From the NCBI GenBank assembly GCA_030063045.1, contig JAQSEB010000023.1:744001-808000 (forward strand): a stretch of 64,000 nt of DNA, in the 5' to 3' direction. The DNA is from Pratylenchus scribneri. Lineage: Eukaryota > Nematoda > Chromadorea > Rhabditida > Pratylenchidae. Shown here piece after piece: positions 29,401 to 39,925 of this stretch. How positions within the stretch are numbered: position 1 is the stretch's first letter; every line of letters begins with the position of its first letter. The position numbers and the translations under genes are program-made. The notes under the pieces are model-generated. The model ran no database searches and was not told the DNA's origin. It saw nothing but the letters and a program-made list of their open reading frames with translations.

Positions 29401-32400
29401 TATTTATTTATTAATTTGAGTCCACTTTTTGAATATCCTCAAAGTGACTAATTTATAGGTTTGAATACACTCAAAAAGACAAATAATTTTTCGCCATTTT
29501 CAATATTTCCCATATTCTTCAAAGGAAAGGGATGGGTGGGGGAGTGAAAAGGGGAATTGATGTGTACTGTATAATGAATTGGCCGGAGGGAAAAGAAGAT
29601 GAAATTGATGGGAACGGTAAAGGAAAGGAAAAGGACTTCCCAGAACAGAATTTGTTTCTAATGGCAAAGAGTTGACCAAGGGGAAAGATAATAATTTGCG
29701 GGTGTGGATGGAAAAGGATGTTCAAAATCTGGACGCAAATAACTAATAAATAAATATTATTAATTTGTATGTTTTTACGAAAGAATGCGACAATTTGCTC
29801 CATGCCGAAGCAGCAATTGAACCATTTGACTTTCACTTGAAGAATTATGGAATGTTTTTGGCTTAAATTTATAGAAAAATACCCAGCCACAATTGCAAAC
29901 ATCAAAGCAGTCTATGAAGGAAATAAATGAATAAATAAAAATAATATTTTATTGACCATTCCCAGCACATTCTCCTGCGCATCAATGGCACCGCCCTTGG
30001 CAACTTGGAGGAACATTTCTGCCTAATAAATATTTTTAATTGAAATGGAAATATTTCATTTAAATATTTTATTTTTGAATAGAATAAAATTTCATTTTTA
30101 CAATTCGAATTTGGCCAGAAACGGCGGCAAACATCAATGGGCTTAGGCCATCCTGAATGCTGGCTGGCACTTCTCCATTTTGCAGCATTTGTGCAAGGAT
30201 TTGGTCTTCGCCCCGTTGGATAACCAAGCGAATATCCTCTTTAAATTTTAATTTCTAATTATTCCCATTTTTCACCATTTATATTCCCCGGCTTAAATTC
30301 TAAAAGTTATGACCAAAAAATTGAATAAATTATGTAAAATTTTATGATCCTTTTTTACAAATATTTTTGGCATTAAGTGAAGCCAAATCTATTTGTGCAA
30401 ATATTCCCATTAAATGGTTAAAAAAGTTAGCTCTTCAAAATGGCAACAAAATAAAATATTCGTAAATGGTTCAGTGCCTAGAAAATTGTATCAAAGCAGA
30501 CTTATTAGCCAATAGTTATGGGAATAGTGCTTGGGCCATTCATTTGACTATAGTTCAGTGAAGCAACAGCCAATCTGTGAAGGCGATATATCATTTGAAA
30601 GCCTAAAGTGTCCTCTAAAAAGTGGCACTAATTTTAATTTTAAGAAAATCTTATTTTACAAAATTTACACGAAAGAAAATGTGATAAGCAGTGTTGTCCA
30701 AACGTCCTCGTCATTCGTCTCGTCCTCGTCATTCGTCCTCGTCTCGTCTCAAAAAAATGACGAAAAGACGAGACGAATGACGAGGGGAAAAAAAAGCCAT
30801 GACGAGAGACGAGACGAATGACGAGGGGAAAAAAAAGCCATGACGAGAGACGAGACGAATGACGAGAGGGAAAAGGGGCATGACGAGAAAAAGACGAAAA
30901 AATGAACAAAATGACGAAAAAGGACGCAAAAATCAACGAAATGACGAGAAAATGACGAAAAAAATTAACAAAATGACGAGAAAAAGACGAAAAATGTGAC
31001 GATTTTTAACGTTTTTTCGTCTTCTCCTTGTCTCAGAGACGAAATGACGAGACGAATGACGAGGGGTAAAAAAGGCCAAGACGAAGGACGAGACGAATGA
31101 CGCGGGGTAAAAAAGGCCAAGACGAAGGACGAGACGAATGACGAGGGGGTAAAAAAGGCCAAGACGAAGGACGAGACGAATGACGAGGGGGTAAAAAAGG
31201 CCAAGACGAGGACGAGACGAATGACGAGAAATTTGACATTTGGACAACACTGGTGATAAGCCCAATATTCAAATTAGAGGAAGGAAATCCTCATATTTTA
31301 CAAATTATTTAAATTTTTCAAAAATTTAGTAAAGCCACTTTTTAGAGGATATTTAGAGTCTTCATATGGCATATCGCCTTCACAAATTGGTTGCCTCCTT
31401 ATTGAGCTATGCCAAAACAAAAATTATGTTATTGAATTGTTCCATTACGTCCCCATTTTAATTTCCCTCATTTACTTTTTCCCTCGGGCATCCTCAAAGT
31501 GCTCTCCGAATAATTCAGCCGAATCAACATTTCGGGAAGGCCAAGTAGTTGGCCAAGCCTGGTCACGTCCAATCCATCCAATGTGGTGATTTGGTGCCAA
31601 ATATTTGCATTTCTAACAAAATTAAGGCGAAATTTTAATTTAAAATAATTTTAACTGTTGTTTCAAAAATCCACAAATTTGGATGTCCATTTGGAAGAAG
31701 GCAACCTTTAAGCATAAAATTGGCTTTGATGCTCAAAAATGCCCAAAACCATATATGGATTTGGGGCAATTTGATGATGGGAAATGATGGAGGATTGCCT
31801 CGGGTCGACGGCAAGATTCAAACTTTTCAACGTGCGAACTACGGTCAAATGACGGCCGGCACAGGCCAAAGTCATGGCAGACACACCGAGGCCACTTTTT
31901 GGGATAATTTAATTAAATGAGGGAATTCAGGGGAAACAACGTTGTGCCGTGAATGTTGGCCCCTTGATTTGCCAACAAAATCACAATGTCTTGATGGCCT
32001 TCTCGACAGGCATGCAGGAATGGGGTCTAGAGGAATTGAAATTGGTTTATATTTGTTTGTTTTTTCAGCAGATTTAGTTAGAATATCTTCTTTAACGTAT
32101 AACGTATACCCTTTGATGCTTGGACCCATTATATTTCATTCTATTCATTGAGGTAAATTTTGTTTGGAACATTTCAATTTCAAATGGATTTAAGCGATTT
32201 GAACCCAAAAGTTAATTACCAATTGAAATTTTGGCTTTTAAAGCAGTTTAGTATCTTTGCATTTAATCAATAACCATGTTTCCGTTAAATCTCTATTAGT
32301 GGCCCTGGGGGGTTACTATTTTTCAGAGAACCTCCTTAGGTCCTAAGGTGTGGGGGCGGCAAAAATTCCATTTTTTGCATTTTTTTCTATAAAAATTCTC

Positions 32401-33062
32401 AAAGGGGGCTTTTATTAGAGGGGGGGGGGGGCTTCAATTCGAGAGGGAGGTTTATTTTTCTAAGACCCTTTGAAGGGGCTATTATAAGAAGGGGGCTTCT
32501 ACTTGAGGGGGAGGAATACGGTATGTTGAATCGAAGGAGCCATAAATTAGGGATACGAAACCATCCACCACAAATTAAAAAGTCTCTATTAATTTTGATT
32601 CGTGGAATTAAAGATCGGCTGAAAAAAACGAGTTCATCTGGCAAATGGCAATAAACTGACCATTCCAGCGTAATTGGCCCTGTCCACTTTGGCCCCTTTC
32701 CGTATGAGGAATTCCACCAAACTTCGATGGCCTTTGGCCGAGGCAATTTGTAAAGCTTTTTAATAATTTATTAATGCCATCTTTTTGTGCCGTAAACCGA
32801 CCAGTCACCCCATCATCGTCATCCTCATCCACCTCAACTCCGTCCGTCAAAAATTTGGCCACCTCATTCAAATTCCCCCGTTTGCATGAATCCAACATTG
32901 ACATCTGCTTTTGGGCAATAAATTTTGATTATATTTCCCACATTTTTCCACCTTGTCTCTGTCGGATTCCTCGAACCAATCATCGAAGAAGCAAAAAAAT
33001 AGATAAAAGTTGACCAAATTTTCCCAGAATATGTTATAAACCAACCGACGGTTTAGATCCAT
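26500..33062 (-). CDS. Ankyrin-repeat protein with C-terminal SAM-like domain
   Basis: Exons, high to low: 33062-32952; 32904 down with an acidic stretch (DGVEVDEDDDDGV); about 32756-32665 after a 46-nt intron, giving ALQIASAKGHRSLVEFLIRK, a canonical ankyrin repeat; about 32015-31930 (FLHACREGHQDIVILLANQG); about 31890-31800 (SAMTLACAGRHLTVVRTLKS); about 31615-31490 (LDGLDVTRLGQLLGLPEM); about 30240-30110 (DGLSPLMFAAVSGQIR); further exons near 30010-29850; 29354-28876 (basic, then G-rich); about 28830-28700; 27823-27663; 27616-27530; then 27350-27470; 26890-26830; and 26786-26500. The last exons hold a SAM-like fold (HLTDKFEQYFGAEEVDELTF, NSNKILKVRQVL). ANK+SAM order recalls GASZ/ASZ1, ANKS or ASZ-type scaffold proteins; I cannot say which. 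Role: presumably protein-protein scaffolding. Confidence 0.75.
26945..27330. mobile_element. Family C element, ~5 internal units
   Basis: Reverse orientation: TATACCAAAATTGGATAGA at the left, five AAAGGGTATTAAACGGTTTA units, TTCAAAACTAAGTTAGAAT and GATCTATCAATTG at the right. Intron of the ankyrin gene. Confidence 0.88.
27865..28705. mobile_element. MITE family B copy carrying a satellite
   Basis: Left arm ATTGAGTACCGCTGATTGGG, GACTATAGCTCAGTAAGACC, GAAAGCCCAAAG; right arm GCCACATTTTTAAAGGAAAT, TTAGTGCTTTCGAAGGCCAT, TTGAGTATGGTCAAAAAAAT. The 28025-28490 satellite lies between the two arms. Confidence 0.75.
28025..28490. repeat. 26-bp satellite (reverse of the 12.8 kb array)
   Basis: About 18 units of TTGTAATTGCACTTTTCATT / CCGGAA, the same monomer as at 12.8-13.4 kb and 60.3-61.1 kb. 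Intron of the ankyrin gene. Confidence 0.96.
30515..31430. mobile_element. MITE family B copy split by a hAT-like element
   Basis: Left arm 30515-30688 (GACTATAGTTCAGTGAAGCA, GAAGGCGATATATCATTTGA, TCCTCTAAAAAGTGGC), right arm 31253-31430 (GCCACTTTTTAGAGGATATT, GGCATATCGCCTTCACAAAT, GAGCTATGCCAAAAC). Confidence 0.88.
30689..31252. mobile_element. hAT-like non-autonomous element, 564 bp
   Basis: Flanked by an exact 8-bp duplication GTGATAAG (30681-30688 and 31253-31260). Terminal inverted repeats CAGTGTTGTCCAAA(C/T)GTC. Both features are typical of the hAT superfamily. The interior is a set of ~34-bp repeats (GACGAGACGAATGACGAGGG) with an inverted GTCCTCGTCATTCGTCTCGT block at the left. No transposase. 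Confidence 0.88.
32270..32560. repeat. G-rich repeated segment in intron
   Basis: Several G runs (up to 12 G at 32420-32431) separated by CTTTTATTAGA, CTTCAATTCGAGA, CTATTATAAGAA and CTTCTACTTGA spacers, plus the palindrome CCTTAGGTCCTAAGG. It looks like an interspersed element of unknown type. Confidence 0.6.
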
Positions 33063-34104
33063 TTTTATGGAAATATTCCTCGCAAAAATGTTAATCAATT
33101 AAACGATAATATTTTGCAATTTTTACTCATTTATTTATTAAATAATTACGTCGAAACAAATGTGATTTGATTAATAACAAATAAATCGATTAGATTTGCG
33201 CATCTTTCTATCCAATGGAAAAGAAACCCTTCACATAAACTATGATCAGTCATATCAATAATATAAACCAATTTATCATTTCATCCAAATTTATAAGGGA
33301 AAGATGAATATGCAATTTTTTCTCGATTTGATCATATGCGAATTATTAAGCATCCTATCAAATTATTGTCCAATTTTTGGCATTATAATTAACTTGAGTA
33401 AGATAAGATAAATGTTTTCGATTGTATTTGAGGCACTCCTTCGGATTAGGGCTATAATAATTATTGTCAATGCCAATAATGTGCATAGAGCCTTCCCTAT
33501 TTTCCCTACCGTACTCACTTTTACCACCCACTTTTTATCTAAACCTCAATCAAATATTGCCCCAAGCCTCCTTTTTAAGCCAATCTTTTCGACCCATAAA
33601 TGTTTACTTCGGATAACAATCTAAATTTATGAATGAATAATAAAATCTAAGATAATCTATCAATCAATATGCCATCTTGATGATTGATTTTATAAATAGA
33701 TATCAATTTAAAAAAGAATTTAATTAAAATTTCTTTGAATTTCATAAATTCTTTCTTCTTTTTAATTATACTTTTGCAAATCAATCAATAATTCCGAGCA
33801 ATACTGTATTCAAAATCCCTATTAAATTTTCGGTCCACCAAATCAAAGCCAGTGAGAGTCACCTAAAATATATTCATTTTGCTCAGTTGGTTAATGTGCT
33901 TGACTTAAAATTTTGGAGGGAAAGTTCGAATCCCACTCCCGGCCAATCATTTTAATAATTGGTTTTTCAGTCAAATATAATTTATTATTAATGTGATGGA
34001 TGTAATAAACATCAAATTAATTTTCAATGACAACAATTTATCGTTTATCAAAGCAATTCAACAATAACAAAAAATAAATGATTCATTTCTGCATTTTTAT
34101 GCGT
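33063..34104. other. Intergenic, AT-rich
   Basis: Between the 5' end of the ankyrin gene and the 3' end of the next minus-strand gene. Nothing coding is convincing; a tRNA-like relic lies at 33875-33945. Confidence 0.5.
33875..33945 (+). tRNA. tRNA-like relic (Leu-like)
   Basis: TGCTCAGTTGGTTAATGTGC (A box), a loop containing TTAAAA, and AGTTCGAATCCC (B box) are well spaced, but no acceptor stem forms. Probably a pseudo-tRNA or SINE head. Confidence 0.4.
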
Positions 34105-35393
34105 CTATAATAATGAAATAATGATGTTTGAATCCAACGCTCGACCTTTTTGAATTTTATTCTGGCCATCTTCCTTCCAATGTTCTTCTCCTTTCGGGTA
34201 TCGAGCCAAATAATAAAAGACCAAATTCTGGCTGCGGTATAATGTCAAAACTTCATTGGTTCGTGTATTCTCCAGTGTAAATTCTTCAAAATTTTGGTCG
34301 AAATTAGCAAAATAAATAAGAAAGTTGGATGGCGAATTCGAATTGGAAAATTCCTAAAAATAAAAATTTAAAATAATTAAACATTTTTAATTAATGTACC
34401 TCTTTGATGTGATTTATGGCAAATTCCATCGATTCTTGTTGCTTATTGGACTCAATAATTTTTTGTTTTCCATCATTTGATTGATTTGTCAGCCAATTCA
34501 TCAATGTATGAAAGTCATCAATGTTCAGTGATGTAAACAATGTAAGGAATTGGATTTGATCAAGAATTCCAGGAAATAGTCGATTGAAGTCATTCCAGCC
34601 TAAGCTCGTCCGTCCCGACAGGATGAATTTGAATATTTTATTGGCCAAACAATCCAGCAAAGCATGTATTGAAGCAACTTCCGTTTGGTTCATTTCATGA
34701 TTAAAGCGGAAAATTAAGTCGCAATTTTGTAGCAAACGATCAATGCTTTTGGCAAAATCCACAATTTGTTCATTCACAAAACTGTTGAAATTGAAAATTA
34801 AATTTTTTATTCAAATTATATAGAAATGATTACCTTAATTCAATCGTTCCAATGCCATCAATATAATGCGGTGCTGGAGTTGAAGCAATTGGAATAATCT
34901 CATTTGTATCCAAACGTCGAAATTGAGTCCGATTATGTGTACATTGAAGATTTGGAATTTTATGCGGCTTCACTTTTTGATGGAGTTTTGGCCAACAAAG
35001 TTGCCGGAATGTTTCGCATGAAGTGCTCAATGAAGAATTGGCCAATTCCTTGCGACCAATCCATGGCAAAGAGTCGATCAACCAATTTTGAATATATCTA
35101 AAATATTCACAATCGCCAGAGCCCAGAGGATATTGATTAATTCTAATACCTTTTTGTTGGTCTTTTGATGTTCGAAGCAAATTCGCTGGATCCTCCTTCT
35201 TCTTGCAATGGGTGCGAGGTTGGAATGGCAATGGTTAATGTGGACGAGTTTTGCTGTAAACATTTTTCAAAATTAGATAAATTAAAGAAAACTTTAATCT
35301 TACCGCTTTCGATGCTTCATTTTCTTCTTCCATGCCAACATTTTCCTTCAATGCATTGATTTCACCGTGCAATTCGCGTATTTCATCAGACAT
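34105..35393 (-). CDS. Unrecognised conserved-looking protein
   Basis: Five exons join in frame: 35393-about 35306 (MSDEIRELHGEINALKENVG, a short coiled coil), about 35255-35155 (low complexity, SSEFASNIKRPTK), 35100-34832 (RYIQNWLIDSLPWIGRKE, IGTIEL), 34786-34402 (FAKSIDRLLQNCDLIF, HALLDCLANKIFKF, FNRLFPGILDQIQFL) and about 34354-34105 (FTLENTRTNEVLTLYRSQNL, FYYLARYPKGEEHWK). About 365 residues, mostly helical, no transmembrane segment or catalytic motif that I recognise. The intron pattern and a clean start and stop argue for a real gene. It is transcribed away from the BAR-like gene, whose start is 636 bp off. Confidence 0.7.
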
Positions 35394-36028
35394 TTTTGCT
35401 AATTTCAACAAATGAATTTAAAAGAAACAAAGAATTTTGATAATGTTATGAATCTGTGAAATTAAAAAACTTTTATTATTATCAACACTCACGAATATTG
35501 GGGCTTAAGAATATGAAAAAAAAACGATAGAGGTCGATTTGATTGTCGATAGGGGAGGAATCTATTTCATAATTTCTCAATAATCAATAATTCAGTACCT
35601 TAATTCCAAAAATCCGAATTTACTAATTAGTTTTTTGGTTTAATTTTAATTAATCTGTAAATTGATCTAAACCGATTTGGATAAAAAAATGCATCCATCC
35701 TTATTTAGCCATCACATTCACATTTCACATAATAAACTAATCAATAAATTCTTGAGCCTTGATGTTTGTTTGATTCAATCTTTTTTTTATTACGGTATCG
35801 AATATCGATTTGTTAAAATTTCTCTAACAACCTATTTTCTCTCAATTTCATAAACTCTTTCTCTTATTTTTTGACTACCATACTTTGCGATGCAATCAAT
35901 AATTTTAAGGCAGAAGGCGGGATGAATATAAAAGCGAGAATGGAACAATGGTTTTTGTTCATTCCTCCTCAATCCCCACAAAGCAGCAAATATAACCACA
36001 AATCAAGACGACAAAACAATAAATCGCA
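35394..36028. promoter_or_regulatory. Divergent intergenic region
   Basis: Lies between the starts of a minus-strand gene (35393) and a plus-strand gene (36029), so it probably holds both promoters. AT-rich; I see no defined motif. Confidence 0.4.
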
Positions 36029-37012
36029 ATGGGCGCCAAGGCTTCTACTCCATATCCAGCAGAATATGCCAAAACCATTGAGTTCTTAGAGGTAATTTTA
36101 ACGCATTTTTAATCATTAATTTCGATCAATTATTTTTCAGCGACTTCAATATTGGACACTGGAAACGGCCAAACAATTGGAGAAGATGAATCCGGACCGG
36201 CCAATTTCGAAGCGACCAGAAACGGACAGGAAGTTGAAAGAACAACAAAGGCCACCAAACCCGTTGGAAGGACTGCAAATTGTGTGTGAAAAGGTAAGCG
36301 AATAAATGTTTTAATACTTTTAATGATGTTTTACCTAATTTCAGTATTGCGGCCAGTTCACGCGAAGGGATTTGGGAGCACCTACGAATTATGGCCAAAC
36401 GTTATTCCTCTGCAGTAAAATGTTCAAAAAACTCAACCGGCATTCCCTGGACACACAAATCGCCGCATATGAGGAGACAATATTGCCGTTGAAGGTTTGG
36501 GCTTTGTCGGATTTTCCAGCGCTTCAGGAGGTAAAAACCGCATTCAATTTAATCAATAATTGCTCCCATCATTTGCAGAATTTGAGAGAATGCCAATTGC
36601 TGAAACAAAAATGGCTCAAATTACAAAAGGCGCAACAATCAAGTCCGGCGGATAAGAAACTGCAGAAGCGGGCGGAGGAGGCCAAGACGAAATACGAAAC
36701 AGCGAATGAGATGCGCCAGGTTGAATGGGACAAAATTGGAAAGGTAAGCGAAGCAAATTTTCGACTTTTAATCCTAAAATTTATTCAATTTTAGCTCTTC
36801 TGGCATCACACGTGGCTTTGGCAAATGATTATCGCTAATCAGGTAACCTAATTTATGGATGAATTTTAATAATTTTCGGTGTTTTTTTACAGATTCAACA
36901 TCACGAATATTGCGCGCATAATGAGCTGAAGGCATTGGACCAGTGCAAATTGGAAGAGCCCAAAACGCTGGAACAGACTCAACAAACGCGCCGAACAAAC
37001 ACAGCAGAATAG
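36029..37012 (+). CDS. BAR-domain-like protein, probably N-myristoylated
   Basis: Six exons with clear GTAAG donors: 36029-36091, about 36142-36293, 36345-36530, 36580-36744, 36795-36843 and 36895-37012. The start MGAKAS fits the N-myristoylation pattern (Gly2, Ser6), suggesting membrane attachment. The body is helical and rich in K/E/Q (KMFKKLNRHSLDTQIAAYEE, KKLQKRAEEAKTKYETANEM, QIQHHEYCAHNELKALDQC), which resembles the three-helix BAR fold that senses or bends membranes. About 235 residues, the usual size for a lone BAR module. The family call rests on pattern only. An AATAAA at 37017 follows the stop at once, and LUC7 starts 316 bp later on the same strand. Confidence 0.6.
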
Positions 37013-37328
37013 CCTCAATAAAAATGATGATGATTTGACGCTCGATGATAATCCCATATTATATTTCACACACATTGTTCATTTATTGTATTTTTTTGTT
37101 ATTGATATTGCATAAAGTATAAATTGCATTTTATTTTCATTCCATTTTTTTTGTTCTGATATTTCATTTGATATTTTATTTTTTGAATTGAGATATTTGT
37201 TTGTATAAGGTTTTTGGATAAACTTAAGGTTTTATGGATAATAAAAACTTAAGGAAGGTTTTTTGGATAATGAAAACTTGGTTTTTTAGAAAAGAAGTAT
37301 AAAATTTCATAGATTTCACCATTAAAAA
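37013..37328 (+). other. Short gap between BAR-like gene and LUC7
   Basis: 316 bp, AT-rich, with AATAAA at its start. The spacing is compatible with a downstream operon gene but no clear trans-splice acceptor stands out. Confidence 0.35.
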
Positions 37329-39384
37329 ATGACTGCCAAGGATCAAATTGCTTCAATGCTAAATGAATTGATGGGCCCAGGCCGAAATGCCGACACAAAT
37401 GTGGACTTCAATTTTCGGGTTTATTAATTTTAAATTGATTTAAAATAATTGCAAATAAAAATTAGGATCCGGATGTGTGCAAATTCTATTTGGCCGGTTT
37501 TTGCCCGCACGATGAATTTACCAATACGAAAGCTGATTTAGGTTTTTTAAATGGTCAAAAATTGAGGAAAATTTTAATCATTTTTAGGTAATTGCCGTAA
37601 ATTGCATGATGAGTGAGTTTCTTTATGGAATTTCATATGAGAAATGAAAATTTATAGGAATATTCGAATTGCCTATCGGAAGAGCGATGTAAGTTTTTGA
37701 ATAAATGTAAAATAAATTGATCATTTTGCGTAGTCATTTGAGAAATTGGGGTATGAACAACAATTCTATCGATATTTGGTACGAATTCATGATGATATGC
37801 GAAGGAAAATTGAGCGAAACAAAGAGCGGTGAGTTCTTTACTGGCGCCAGATACCCTCAAATCATTCTGTGGTTTATGTAATGTATTCACTGGAATCGAT
37901 CCTTAATGTTTATCTTATGGTTTTCTAAATAAGATGCCTAATAGATAAATGGTTTTAAACCGATAAACCTTATACCCAGTCAGTAGATCTCATCAACAAG
38001 GATAATTTGATTAATTTTGGCTTTGGTTAAACCAATTCTAACAGTTTTGAACCATTAAACCAAAATGGGTTTAAAAAAACGTTTAATTCCATTTAATTAT
38101 TGAACAGACCATAAAAAATTATATACCATTCATTTTTTGCAGTTTGGCACTCACCCAAAGACCGCAGGTTTTTTTTACTCCATATTTCAATGAAATCCTG
38201 CCTAAATAATAGAACATTGATGAATCCACCAAAAAGCATATTGAGGAGAAAATCGGTCGACTGGAGAAGGAAATGGCCGAATATGTGGAAGTTGCCGAAA
38301 AGGCCGGCCTCAAAGGTGATTTGGATCGATCGCAAAAATATGTGAAGAAAGCGGAGGAAGTGAATTTGGAGCTGGAATCTGCGAGAAAGGTTTATTAAAA
38401 AATTAAATTGAGAATATTTCTTCCAATTTAGCTGTTGAATCCGCCACCGCCCGAATACACCGCCGGCTACAAGGATCCGAATGCACCGAAGCCAATGCGA
38501 ATTTGTGAAGTTTGTGGCAGTTTTCTGATCATTGGCGATTCACAGCAAAGGTTTAAATTTTGAAATAAACAAAATTTGAAGAGAATTTGAAAATTTTCGT
38601 CCTTAACTTTGAAAAATTTGAGGTCGCAGGTTCGAGCCCGCTCCGAGTCCAATATTTTTTTTGAACATTGTTTTCACTTTTATGAATTTTTATGCATTCT
38701 TTAGTACATTTTTAGACATAAAAAATTTTAAAACATTTTGGACCTGAAGAGGGGGACCCTTAATTTAGGTCTCGGGTTCGAATCCGCTTCGAATCCAATA
38801 TTTTTTTTCGAGTTTAGTTGTCTCTTTTATACACTTTTATATATTCTAGAGTACATTTCTAGCCGAAATAAAATAATTTTAAGCAAAAAATCATATCAAA
38901 AAACCGAATTAAACATACAATAATATTCAGAATTGAGGATCACATGACGGGAAGACAGCATCTTGGATTCACTCGAATTGCGGCCACAATCGAAGAGCTT
39001 AAGGTTAAAATTACACAAAATATATTTACAATTTAAATTTTTAAGGAAAAATTTCGCGACCTTTCACCGGATCGAAAGCATGGCAGCCCTTCCCGAAGCC
39101 CCGACTACCATAATCGATCGCGTTCACCAATCGGTGGTGGCAGCAGCCGAAGTAGCAGCAATCACCGGAGTGGGCACAAAAGTAGTGAAAGTTCATCACG
39201 AAAGGAAGGGAGTCGCCATGATGAAAGGGACCATCATCACCACCACCGTGATCATCGCCACCATTCTTCGAATCGCAGCCGTAGCCGTGACCGTCGAGGT
39301 GGCGGTGGCCATCACCGATCTCGTTCTCCACACTACCATAAAAGCAGTGGCAGCAATCATCACCACAACCGTTCTCGTCGTTAA
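37329..39384 (+). CDS. LUC7-like U1 snRNP splicing factor
   Basis: LUC7 proteins belong to the U1 snRNP and help choose 5' splice sites. The N-terminus (MTAKDQIASMLNELMGPGRN) and first zinc finger (DPDVCKFYLAGFCPHDEF, then C and H residues) are followed by small exons (NIRIAYRKSD, YRYLVRIHDDMRRKIERNKE), a coiled coil (EEKIGRLEKEMAEYVEVAEK, about 38219-38390), a second C2H2-type finger (RICEVCGSFLIIGDSQQR ... DHMTGRQHLGF, about 38432-39003) and a Ser/Arg/His-rich tail (39045-39384). It is closest to the LUC7L/LUC7L2 type. An alternative 3' exon near 39726 would replace the last residues if TTAAG|GTTTCC at 39382 is used as a donor. Confidence 0.9.
37930..38135. mobile_element. Family C element, partial, 1 unit
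   Basis: AGTTTTGAACCATTAAACC, one truncated unit with an AAAAAA insertion, and AATTATATACCATTCA; the right end is lost. LUC7 intron. Confidence 0.7.
38590..38905. repeat. SINE-like repeat, two tandem copies
   Basis: Each copy has CCTTAA, a tRNA-like B box (GGTTCGAGCCCGCTCCGAG; GGGTTCGAATCCGCTTCGAA), TCCAATATTTTTTTT, a CTTTTATACA run and TACATTTCTAG. LUC7 intron. Confidence 0.8.
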
Positions 39385-39925
39385 GGTTTCCACCCAACCA
39401 ACAACTGGCCAACCAACCCCCAAAATCAGGTACTCACTGATCACAAAAAATGTGACTGCTAAAAATGAACATTTGGCTGATCTCCGAAAATGGAAAAGGT
39501 TTCATAAACCGGATTAGCCAATTTTATAATAGATTTTCATTCACATCAGTCAGTTACAAAGTTGAAAGAAAGAGTTCTGAAGAGTCGAAATTGCTTATAT
39601 TGCCTTCCAAGGTTTTTTCAAAACACCAACCCTTCTTAGGATTAAAAACCATTCTAGGAAAATTACCCACATTCTTATTCTATTACCCAATAAAACAATT
39701 ATTTTTTAACATTTTTTTATTTCAGAAATGTTCATCTCCGAATTGATGGATCCAAGAAGAATTGATGATTTCAATCATATTCACATTTAATTTTACCACC
39801 TTTATTTCAAATTTCACCACATTTATTTCATTCAATGATAAAATATAAAATTCAACAAAATGAAAAATGTAAAATGATTAAAAATTAGAACAACAACTTG
39901 GGAAGTGTAACTAAAAAAATAACAA
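39385..39925. other. Gap between converging LUC7 and RNA polymerase genes
   Basis: Holds both 3' UTRs. An extra LUC7 exon (about 39726-39789) is possible. No other gene. Confidence 0.4.

Noticed and set aside
30640..31272. Open frames rich in S/F/R in the hAT-like element
   Set aside because: They follow the internal minisatellite and have no domain; the region is a nested transposon.
39041..39517. Frames rich in H/D/G or A/V/T at the end of LUC7
   Set aside because: They are alternative readings of the Ser/Arg/His-rich tail; the SR frame continues from the zinc-finger exon.
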